Both the position numbers and the translations under genes were made by a program. A model generated the notes under the pieces. That model searched no databases and was not told the origin of the DNA. It saw only the letters and a program-made list of their open reading frames with translations. A DNA stretch of 64,000 nt from positions 186,001-250,000 of the forward strand of contig WTXD01000017.1 in assembly GCA_022496205.1 (NCBI GenBank), written 5' to 3'. This DNA is from Gloeopeniophorella convolvens. Taxonomy: Eukaryota > Basidiomycota > Agaricomycetes > Russulales. This document shows positions 55,301 through 64,000 of this stretch, one piece after another. Within the stretch, counting starts at the first letter, position 1; the number at the start of each line of letters is the position of its first letter.

Positions 55301-55976
55301 CAGTGTCGATTAAAGGGACCTCCTAACCTTTTGCCTCCCAATGAGCGTACCAACCCATGGCTAAAGGGCAACCGTGGGGATACTACCTTCCTAAACCGGA
55401 CATGGACCTCCCAAAAGCGGTCGGCCCTGAGAGCTGGCCCACGCGTCTTGAGCGGCGGGCCGGGGCGGCGGGGCCCAGCTAACCGAGGAAAAGAACATGG
55501 TACCTTGCCCTTGTTCATCCCTTTTGTCTCGCTTAACGACCAAAAACAATCGCCCTTTGCAGCTCCAGCAGCCGGACCTTTCAAGCTCGCGTGCTCGCTG
55601 GCACCAGTAGTGCGCTGCGTGCTCTCAACGATCCCTTCACCAATCCTACATTCAGGGGGTCGGCTGGCCGGAGGAGGGCCTGGACACTGCCGGAAGCGCT
55701 GAAAGTTCTGATGAGCCTTGCCTCATCTGGCCAATTTTTTTTTGACAGAGCCGCGAGGCCAGGATCCAGCATTGAGGTAAGGACTCCGGACACCTAAGCT
55801 GTGAGCGCCAATCTTGAAAACAACTTCCCGGGACAGCGAGGAAGCGTGTTGGCCTCGCGTTCTTATAACGCGCCAGATTTCCCCCGACCTCCCTGTCCTC
55901 CCATCCCTCAACCCCCCCAGCTCGCCTCGGTGTGAGATACGAAGAACAGTCTCACTTATCCTCTCCTCTACACCCA
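52368..55976. other. 3.6-kb region without a recognisable gene
   Basis: The left half (52.4-54.1 kb) is GC- and CpG-rich and has long overlapping frames on both strands with arginine/alanine-rich translations, a sign of composition rather than coding. At 55.3-55.8 kb short frames on both strands are likewise unassigned. No repeat unit, transposon end or RNA gene was recognised. Confidence 0.3.
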
Positions 55977-57750
55977 ATGTCCATTAGCATTGCGCAATCT
56001 GCCTTGCACTATCGACTCCAAGCATCGCTAACGGCGATCCGTGCCGAGCATCCCCTTTGTATCTTTACCTCCTTCGATCGCGTCTCCTTCGACGCGTTTG
56101 CGCTCTCCTCTTCCTTTCAAACCACCACCGTCACCGATGTTCTGCCTACGCTCCACTCCCGCTTCGTTATCCAAGCTACTGGTCCATATATCCGCGCCGC
56201 TCTCGACTCCGCGTAAGTCGTGGCAGATGCGCATAAGCGCTTAGACCTTCCTGACAATGCGCGACTCTGTTAGACCATGGCCACACAATGAAGTCGAGAT
56301 CGCGTCAGGTTACAACATTCAGATCATCGACAGCGTAGCGCAGCTGGGATCCGCGGCTGGTTGCTTGCAATCGGCTGTGTTTGCGGTAAGTTGATGCTGC
56401 CGATTCAACTCGACGCGGTCCTCAACTGCACCACCATCTAGCGCGCCGATGGCTGCCTCGTCTTGTGGTCGGACTCCGAAGACGGGATCTTGTCGAGCTG
56501 GCACGACATCATATGCCGTCTGCAGTACCGATTCGGGAGTGCAGTCATACTGCCAACTCCGCTCGCCGCCCTGCTGGAGGAGGCGCCCGGCGAAGATATC
56601 GATCAGCTCCTGCGTGCCGACGAGGTCAACTACTACGAGGCCGGAACGCAGAGCGAGGACTTCTTGCAGGTCGCGGCTGGCTCGCTGCCTTCCCTGGATG
56701 ACCTCTCGTTCTTGGCGACTGTCGATGGCCTTACCACTGGGCCGGGGCCTTTGATCTCTGGCGCAAACCCTTCCCCTCCCTATTCTCCCCCGTACGCATA
56801 CCCACCTTGGCAGGCTACGCACAATGTGTCTCCTGGCATGTCAGATCTCCAGGTAAGCGACTGAAGCTGCTGCATGTCACGCATAGCTAACGTATACGTA
56901 CCAGCTCGCCTTTCAACACATGGACACCTTCTCTCCCTACAGTGACGCCGCACTCAGCACGCTTCAAACGCCCACGACAGTGAACATGGCCATCATCTCC
57001 CCTCCCCCTGCCAACCTGTACGCTGACTTCGTCCAAGAGGAGGACACAGCGTCGGACGCATCCCTCGAGCTATCCCCCACCCCCAGCGATGGCTTTGTAT
57101 CCCCCCGCGCATCCCCTAGCACGCAATCCCCGGCATCTCCTCCCCCCGACAGCCCAGCTCATGAGGTCACGCCGGTCCCCATGCGCCGTTACTCTCATGG
57201 CGAGTCCCCTGCCCCGCGCGTCACTGGCAAGAAGGCCAAGCGCGACCCCAATGACGGCGACGACGACTACACCCCCGACGACAGGGATGAGACTTCCTCC
57301 TTGGGCGGCCGCCGCAACTTCAAGCGCAGACGCTCCATCATCGCGCCCACCTCCGCCCCCGCGTGTCTCTCGATCCCCCTGCCCGCCATCGACCCGCCCC
57401 CTCAAGCGATCTACGAGGCAGCTGAGTCCTCTTCCGCCACCGTGCCTGGCTCCCAGATCGCGCCCGCCACCGGCAAGCCCCCGCCCAAGGCCCGCCGCCG
57501 CGCCGGGGGCAGCACCAAGGCCCGCGTCAAGCGCACCGGGTGCGAGTTCTGCGGGAAGACGTTCACGCGCCTCCAGGACGCCTACCGCCATGCCCAGATG
57601 TCGTGCAAGGACAACCCCGCCAAGGAGGGCGGCATCGAGTGCCCCGAGTGCGGCTCGGTGCTCTCGCGCCTCGACGCGGCGCAGCGCCACTGGCGCGGGC
57701 ACGAGAACCCCCGCGCGCCGGTCCCCGAGTGGGTGGGCCGCTCCGGCTGA
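55977..57750 (+). CDS. C2H2-type zinc-finger protein (putative transcription factor)
   Basis: The ATG at 55977 begins MSISIAQSALHYRLQASL. Introns at about 56213-56272, 56385-56441 and 56852-56903 splice in phase. The N-terminal domain (EVEIASGYNIQIIDSVAQLG, LWSDSEDGILSSWHDIICR) is unassigned. The middle is Ser/Pro-rich with an acidic/basic stretch (KKAKRDPNDGDDDYTPDD, NFKRRRS). The end carries two zinc-finger-like motifs: CEFCGKTFTRLQDAYRHAQM with a final C (C2HC), and CPECGSVLSRLDAAQRHWRG with a final H (C2H2). DNA binding and a nuclear role are inferred from the fingers. The frame is intact, about 530 aa. Confidence 0.8.
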
Positions 57751-58658
57751 CGACGCGCGGCGTGCTCGGGCCCTCGCGCATTGCGTGTGTGCGTTCGGGT
57801 TCGTCGGAGGGCGCGACTGTGTCATGTCCCTGCGTGCTGTGCGCGGTGCGGTGCAGCTGTGCAACTGCAGCGCCACTACCTTCAATCACTTCTGTTCAAG
57901 CCATCCCATCCCGCTTTGCTCTGCTCTGCTTTTCGCTCCTCTGCTATTGCTTTCTCTGTTTGTTGTACACCATCTCACCGATCTCATTGCAGTCTCACTT
58001 GTTCTGTCGTGCACGTCGGACTTATATCATTCACTGTAGGATATCTTTTCACATGTACTTTCAAGGCTATACCAATTTACCCCACACATTCTCCGTATCC
58101 AATCACACATCCCCATCTCACTTTATCTACCTGTACTTTGTTTTGATTTGCTTTATTTCGCTAGTTTCGCTCGGTCTGGGGCTCTACATCCACAGAACCA
58201 AACTTAATCCGTGCCGCTATCTGCACCGCATCTTATCCATCAAGGGGACAGAAAAGCCCCACAATCCAAAGAACCGTGGTGGTAAGCAGGCGGGCTTCCA
58301 GCACGGCCTTGCCTGATGGGCGCACTCGATGCCGGCCGAAGCACGAAAACGATATCACACGGTTTTTCTGCGCGTACAATAGCATATGCGTACAAGCATG
58401 CGTCGCTGACGCCACAAGAGGAAGGAAGGAATGATGGACTGGGGATACGTGGGACTGACAGATGCCTGGATAGGAGGCTGATCACGGTTTGGCGCTCGGG
58501 TAGACGTGGGCGCAGACGAGCCATGGACCCCGCGCCGATACGGGATCAACACACACCCTCTGCCCTACACAAGAGCCCACAAATGGAAGACACGCGCCCG
58601 CCTCGACTTGGTTGTTGATCGGGGCCGCGATGAATCACGATCGCCCTGAGTATCGGGC
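57751..58658. other. Convergent 3' regions, nothing recognised
   Basis: This lies between the C2H2 stop and the Aurora stop. T/C-rich DNA at 57.9-58.2 kb suits a 3' UTR. No further gene was recognised. Confidence 0.35.
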
Positions 58659-60118
58659 TTAGGCCTGCTCGGCGGCGGCGGAGGGTTGCTTCGTGCGGTA
58701 GCGCGCGACCCATGGGTGCATGCGGACTTCCGTAAGCGGAATGCGCTTCTCAGGATCGTACTGGAGGAGCTGCAACAGAAACGAAGCACATCAGCGCGCC
58801 GCGACAGACAACAACGGCACAAGGGCGGGGACGCGCACGCACATTCACGATCAGGTCGCGTGCTTCGGCGGAGACCTTCGACGGAATTCGCAGGTCGACT
58901 TTCGCGATGCGCTTGTATGTGGCTGGGGAAGCGCCGGACCCCGGTCAGCACTAGAGCGCGTGTGATGCCGCGGCAACACGAGGCGGGACGGACCATTGTA
59001 CCCGGACATTTCTTCGAAGGGCGGCGAGCCCACGATGAACTCGTACGTGAGCACCCCAAGGGCCCAGTAGTCGACCTTCTCGTTGTGCTCGCGGCCCTCG
59101 ACCATCTCGGGCGGGAGGTAGTCGAGCGTGCCGCAGAGCGTCGTGCGCCGGCTGCTCGGCGCGTGCACGCTCCAGCCGAAGTCGCCGATCTTGAGCTCGC
59201 CGTTGATCCCGAGGAGCAGGTTCTCGGGCTTGATGTCGCGGTGGATGACGTGCTTCGAGTGCAGGTACGAGAGCGCGTCCGCCATCTGGTCGATGTAGAC
59301 CGCGCTGCGCCGCTCGGAGAAGGAGCCGTACTTGGTGAGCTGCTTGTACAGCTCGCCCTTGCCAGCGAACTCGAGCATCAGGAAGATGCGCTTCTCGTCG
59401 TGGAAGTAGCCGTAGAGGCGGAGGACGTGCGGGTGTCGCAGGTTCTGTTGGATCTCGATCTCGCGCCGGATCTGCTTCTCCACTCGCGACTGGACTATCT
59501 CAGACTTGTACAGGCACTTGAGGGCGAGGATGTATCGTGGCTCGACCTTCGTGCGGACCATGTACACGCGGCCGAACTTGCCCTTGCCTAGTGGCCGACC
59601 AATATCGAAGTCGGTGAGGTGCCAGTTTCTGGTAGGTCGCGTCCTGACGGGGAGCGTCAGGTGTGGCAGCAAGACGGACAGACAGTGTCAACGAACCGTG
59701 ACACGCTGGAGTCGAGCGCGAGCTCTTCTGCAGCCTCTCCGTGCACTACCTCGCCACGCTTCTCGTTCTCGATTTCGAATCCCCCATCATACCGGCCGAT
59801 GTCTATTTCGCCATCGTTGAGTTTTGGTGGGGATGGTGTGCGTGTTGTCGTCGTGGTCTTGGCAGCAGCAGGTGCGGCGGCGGCTTTCGTTGTGGACTGG
59901 GCCGAGCTGGCCACTTTCTTCGGGATCGTCTTCCCCAAAGGCTTCGATTTGGATTCAGGGAACGGGTGAGGTGCGGCGAACTTTGTCAGGAGCTTGGAGA
60001 CGCCTGTTTGACTCGTGGTCTTCTGGTGTGTAGGTCGCGCGGGCTTGGTGGCGCCATTCTGTTTGGCGGAAATCTCAAGGGCAGCGATTTGACGAGTGAC
60101 TGAGCCGATTGAGGCCAT
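58659..60118 (-). CDS. Aurora kinase (Ipl1-type Ser/Thr kinase)
   Basis: Aurora/Ipl1 phosphorylates kinetochore and chromosome substrates in the chromosomal passenger complex. The ATG at 60118 begins [18 protein letters not shown] with a basic, disordered N-terminus. The kinase domain follows: [16 protein letters not shown] (glycine loop), [11 protein letters not shown] (catalytic lysine), [32 protein letters not shown] (DFG and Aurora activation loop with the target threonine), [11 protein letters not shown] and [15 protein letters not shown]. Introns with donors GTTCGT (near 59695), GTCCGT (near 58992) and GTGCGT (near 58842) splice in phase. It ends PSAAAEQA. Intact, about 410 aa. Confidence 0.93.
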
Positions 60119-60998
60119 GTCGGTGAGAAAAAGAGGTCAGTGATGAAGACGGGGTGACGGCTGGGCGAGGGCGACTGGGAGTGGTTCAAATCAAGCTGGT
60201 GACACGCCGGCTACCGTAAAGTTCAACACCCACGTGATCGTTTCAAGTCCACGCGCCGCGAACACGTGGTGGGAATCACCTTCCTTCCCGGTCGCGCCAC
60301 AAAGTCACCAGCGAGTCCGCCAAGCTCCTGGATGCCGCCGCAGTGGGATTCCCGGGATCATCGCCACAACCTTCGTTTGGCCCGTTCAAGACAGGAACAC
60401 CAAGAGCAACGGTCGGCCCCGGGCCACCCCTCATAATCTCCTTTTCTCTCTCTGGTGCCTCCTTACGCTCTAAGTGAGTCCATTGCCTCGCCAGCAACTC
60501 GACCGCCCTCCTACGCTCACTCGCTCTTATCTAGGCGATCTGCTGTGGCGCGATACTAGCGCGCGCTCTCCTGCCTTCACAGGCTTTGCATGCTGGCTTC
60601 ATCCCATCCCTCGTTTTATTGTGGGTGTCATTCAAGAAGTTCGGATGGCGCACAATGCTCACACATTGCATGGTACGAGTAGAAGACGTGAATTATAATC
60701 AAGGAATACACACAGAAAGGAGTATTGGATCCAAAGTCGTTCTGAGGTCCAAGAAAGATCCAGGTGAAGTAAACAGAGCATCACGGGAGATCGGAGGGTC
60801 GAGTCCGGCGCACTGCAGCTCCCTGTCTTACCGCTGGTGTCGAACCTACTACAATCGAAGCTGTATGTTAGTTCACCCAGGTGACCCCGGATAACTCTCA
60901 ACAAGCGAACAAGGCGAAGGATCGGTGATGCAGGGCACGCGTCCTTGGATAATCAGAAGCACAATTTATTTTCGCAAGAGGGGTACAATTGACGTCGT
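60119..60998. other. Intergenic, nothing recognised
   Basis: Upstream of Aurora and downstream of the F-box gene. Short frames only, with no domain or repeat recognised. Confidence 0.35.
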
Positions 60999-62597
60999 TC
61001 AACCAGACGTCGGCGCCAACGAAGCAGTTGCGCTATTGTGACTGAGCGGGGTTTGGACAGCGCGACTCGGTCGACCTGCACTCGACGCAGCAAGTCGCCG
61101 GATCTCTTTTTCAAAGAGCATGTAAAAATGCCTCTTGTTAAGGTCCCATTCTACGGTGGTGAAAACCTTGTGCACTAGACTCGGTCTTGGCGTTGAGAGG
61201 GCCCGTGATGTAACGAAAGGCCACATTGAGTTGAGATAGTCGGATGGATCGAGGTCGGTCGACGCGCGTAGGAGAAGGCAGATGTCTGTTAGGTGAGGTA
61301 GCATCTCTTCAGTAGACGATACCTCCAAAGCTCGCGCGACATAGTGCACGAGTTGTTCTTCCACACGGAGCGAGCGAATTTTTCGGAATGGCGCAAACAG
61401 CGCGCTGCAAAGAGTAGGGCCGTCTGCACTCTTCATCCAGTCAGGGGCGGGGTCGTTATCCTTGACTCCGATGGCGAGCATTTTTGTAGGTTCAAGAATG
61501 GATGACATGCCGCTGCAGATAGCGGAAAACGATTCGGGGAGAGCTGTGCCGAAGGGATGGATGAGCGTGAAAGACACATACGCTGACGCTGGGGGCGGTG
61601 AGCAGATGACGACGCCCAAGCGGCCGTGATGAACCATGATATTTGCGACACCGGACCTGATCTTCGTATTTTGCAGAAACCGGGGAAGGGACGGGACTAT
61701 GAACTCGTTGCAGAGCAAGACGTTAAGAGTGCTAAGGAAGGGTGCGTCGAGTAGCCCTAGGAGCGCTTCGAGGTTGATCCCGTCCCCGCAAAATTGTAAA
61801 GAGCGTAACGACGTGAGTTGTACCCGCGGACTGTCGGAGCGCGAGACACCAGGAGGGAAGAGGTCGACGAAACAGGGCCAGAACCCCAAGCTCTCCAATC
61901 GAGGCATAGTGCCTAGATGCTCGACGAACTTCCCCAACGAGAAGCGCGATGCATCGATGATTGGCAAGGAATCGATATTGAGTTCGACAAGATTGGGGGA
62001 GGAGAGCATTGGAGGGGGGCTTATGCCACGCAGGTATAGTCTGCGTAACATCGGGGCGCTCCCGGAGAGGAAGGCGGTTGGAAGGGTGGTCCCTTCGGGG
62101 CTGGTCTGGAAAGACTCCAGGTGAAGCGTTTCGAGCCTCGGAACGGGCTTGTTCAACACTTCAAGCAAGGTCGAGAGCGTTCCAGGGTCTGTGATCGCAG
62201 CTACATTGAGGAGCCGTTCAGCATGTTGAAGTGCGAAGAGGGTGTGGCGTATAGACTCTTCTTTGATATCCGGAGGCGTGCCGGCTGACGAGTCAGCATG
62301 AGCCTGGTGCGCATCGATGTATTCGACAGTGAGTGGAAGCAGTGGTGAGCAATGCAAGATGTCGTCGACGGCAGCGTCAGAGTTGCGAGTATTGTTACTG
62401 ATAAAGTGTTGCAGTCTCAATCGCGTTGAGCATGCAAAAATGAGTTGCCGCCATCGACGGCATACGAGTGTCAATAGACGCCAATCCCACGGCCCGTCCT
62501 CTTGAGACCGCCCAAGGACAGGGCATTCCAGTCGATACGCCTCAAATATGTCCAGAAGGACATCATCAGGAAGTGAATCCATTGATGGTCCTTGCAT
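60999..62597 (-). CDS. F-box leucine-rich-type protein, single exon (about 532 aa)
   Basis: The best start is the ATG at 62597 (MQGPSMDSLPDDVLLDIFEA), directly before the F-box. The open frame extends 15 codons further upstream but from a TTG. The second F-box helix is LTLVCRRWRQLIFACSTRL, then LRR-like strands (VPRLETLHLESFQ, APMLRRLYLRGIS, SPNLVELNIDSLP, MPRLESLGFW). The C-terminal tail after FEKEIRRLAASSAGRPSR is serine-rich. It is intact and only distantly similar to the other F-box genes in the window. The predicted role is an SCF adaptor. Confidence 0.8.
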   Translation of the reverse strand: MQGPSMDSLPDDVLLDIFEAYRLECPVLGRSQEDGPWDWRLLTLVCRRWRQLIFACSTRLRLQHFISNNTRNSDAAVDDILHCSPLLPLTVEYIDAHQAHADSSAGTPPDIKEESIRHTLFALQHAERLLNVAAITDPGTLSTLLEVLNKPVPRLETLHLESFQTSPEGTTLPTAFLSGSAPMLRRLYLRGISPPPMLSSPNLVELNIDSLPIIDASRFSLGKFVEHLGTMPRLESLGFWPCFVDLFPPGVSRSDSPRVQLTSLRSLQFCGDGINLEALLGLLDAPFLSTLNVLLCNEFIVPSLPRFLQNTKIRSGVANIMVHHGRLGVVICSPPPASAYVSFTLIHPFGTALPESFSAICSGMSSILEPTKMLAIGVKDNDPAPDWMKSADGPTLCSALFAPFRKIRSLRVEEQLVHYVARALEVSSTEEMLPHLTDICLLLRASTDLDPSDYLNSMWPFVTSRALSTPRPSLVHKVFTTVEWDLNKRHFYMLFEKEIRRLAASSAGRPSRAVQTPLSHNSATASLAPTSG

Positions 62598-63064
62598 CTT
62601 CTCTCGATTCTCCCCAGCTAGTCGCTTCAGTGGCAAGATCAAAGATTGGAGGAGACAGACTGACCAGCCCCGGGAGCAGACCCTGCGTTACTATGCATTG
62701 GGAAGCGTTTGTCGGGTACAGTGGGCCGCGCCAAGAAGGCTGAATTCGGGCTTAGGTCTTTGCAGGCTCTTGGTGGATGATTACGCTCCAGTTACTAAGA
62801 GGCCGACCGGGGATGTGTATAGAGCAAGATTGCGGTCAGCGAGCGATCTGTGCAGGAGTGGCGGAGCGCATATATACGTCAGCACGAAGTCTCTGAGGGG
62901 AGATGGTATGGTGAGTGAGTGTGTGCAGTGACCTTGGACATTTGCTTGGAAGATATGCGTATGGGAATAGTAACCAAATCGGGTTGTTCGGCAACGTGAT
63001 TGTGGGAATCTAGGCCGTGAGTATTGAGCTCCGATGTTGTGGCTCAGTTGTGTTTGTGGCAGGT
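62598..63064. other. Intergenic, nothing recognised
   Basis: Upstream of the F-box gene at 61-62.6 kb. No element was recognised before the duplicated flank that begins near 63065. Confidence 0.3.
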
Positions 63065-63317
63065 CTTGCGCGCCATCGCCCGCCCGCTCGGCGCCACAAC
63101 ACTGCCACAACTTGGCTATGGGAGATCTGCGCGCTCCTTCTGCCACACTCGCCTACGAACTTCATTTTGAACTGCTTGCCCAGACACCCTTTTCACCCCC
63201 CACACGCATCAGCAAGCTTTCTTACTCCACCATCCAGTCGCCCTTCATTGCGACTTCGGCGACGCCTTTGAGGGAACTATCATAGAAGCAGTAACTTGCT
63301 TGAACAGAGTTCCCGCC

Positions 63318-64000
63318 ATGCCTAGAGCTAGACGCCTGCCAGTGCCCAGCACCGGACAGAGAAAGTCAAGAAGGCTTGCCGCCGCCCAGACTGGTAGGCG
63401 CGATCACTGTCCACTCGTCGTGTAGCCCCGTCTAACGCACGCAGACAACGCACGCGCCCACTGCCTGCAACAGCCAAGACCACCCATCCATATTCCCGAC
63501 GATGTACTGCTTGAGATCTTCGACCTTTATCGCCAGAATAAAATCTCGGAACTGGGTGGTACCGGCCGGTATCAATGGTACCAGACTGTGCCGGCACATG
63601 TCTGTCGTAGATGGCGCCAAATCATCATGGCGTCCCCAAAACGCCTGCAATTGCAGATTTTCTGCACTCAGGATGTCCCAGCACCCGAAGTCCTGCGATG
63701 CTCACCGCCGTATCCAATCAAGGCCGAATACACTCGCGCCGATTGGACTCTCTACCATATGCCCCATGTGGTTAAACACCTCGGCCGGATACGCGACTTG
63801 ACCCTTCACCTAAAGCCTGCAGTAGTGCACCAAGTGCTGCCATTATTGGACGAAGATGCCCCAGAACTTGAAGCACTTGACCTGGAGTTCCCACGAAACC
63901 GGTTCACGGTCCTCCCCGGCGCGTTTCTCATCGGCGACAACGTACCGCGATTAAGACGACTACGTTTGGTCAACTCTTTGCGTCCGATAGTCGCTGCGCC
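63318..64000 (+). CDS. F-box leucine-rich-type protein, cut by the right window edge
   Basis: The ATG at 63318 begins MPRARRLPVPSTGQRKSRR. An intron of about 50 nt (GTAGGCGCG...CACGCAG) is followed by HIPDDVLLEIFDLYRQNK, QTVPAHVCRRWRQIIMASP and LRR-like strands to the edge (VPRLRRLRLVNSLRP). It is an inverted near-copy of the gene at 23745-25297, with the intron at the same place. The visible frame is open. The C-terminal part lies outside the window. Confidence 0.8.

Noticed and set aside
1..64000. tRNA or rRNA genes
   Set aside because: No cloverleaf with a T-loop GGTTCRANTCC-type box or conserved rRNA stretch was recognised by eye; a covariance-model search would settle it.

Overview
The window is nuclear DNA of a filamentous basidiomycete, most likely a wood- or litter-inhabiting Agaricomycete. 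The reasons are many short GT-AG introns of about 45-80 nt, GC-rich compact genes on both strands, and families typical of that group: leucine-rich F-box proteins, a trichodiene/protoilludene-type sesquiterpene synthase, a multi-pass membrane protein with WEYFTTLDYEW and SPINCQ-type motifs, a secreted PEBP and a FIST-domain protein. No species is claimed. No rRNA, tRNA or CRISPR array was recognised.

Layout. 0-8.3 kb is accessory: an F-box fragment at the left edge, a diverged segmental duplication (about 1-1.7 kb and 6.9-8.2 kb), a broken bHLH-like paralogue, a sesquiterpene synthase and a broken F-box gene. 8.4-16.4 kb is a GC-rich block with a Tgl2-like lipase, a short-chain dehydrogenase (SDR), a domesticated DDE transposase-like gene and VTS1 (SAM-domain RNA-binding protein). 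17-29 kb is accessory again: an intact bHLH-like gene, a decayed GH16, a degenerate minisatellite, a secreted PEBP, an SDR remnant and two intact F-box genes. 29.5-36.4 kb holds an S9 peptidase, a FIST-domain protein and a seven-helix-like membrane protein. 36.4-43.3 kb is nearly gene-free, with one unrecognised two-exon ORF. 43.3-52.4 kb is a second GC-rich housekeeping block: RING-H2 ubiquitin ligase, electron transfer flavoprotein beta, CoA-transferase family III, and mitochondrial processing peptidase beta. 52.4-56 kb shows no recognisable gene. 56-60.1 kb has a C2H2 zinc-finger protein and Aurora kinase. 60.9-64 kb has two more F-box genes, the last an inverted copy of the one at 23.7-25.3 kb.

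How genes relate. ETF-beta, the CoA-transferase and MPP-beta are adjacent and fit mitochondrial acyl-CoA/amino-acid catabolism and protein import, but co-function is inference. The F-box proteins and the RING protein are ubiquitin-ligase components. VTS1 and Aurora are core eukaryotic regulators.

Data quality. Several conserved genes (VTS1, MPP-beta, ETF-beta, RING, lipase, terpene synthase) are each broken by apparent single-base losses, often in short homopolymers, while their introns and domains are otherwise perfect. Residual assembly indels are therefore as likely as true pseudogenes for those loci. The bHLH-like copy at 2.2 kb and the GH16 at 18.4-19.3 kb look genuinely decayed.
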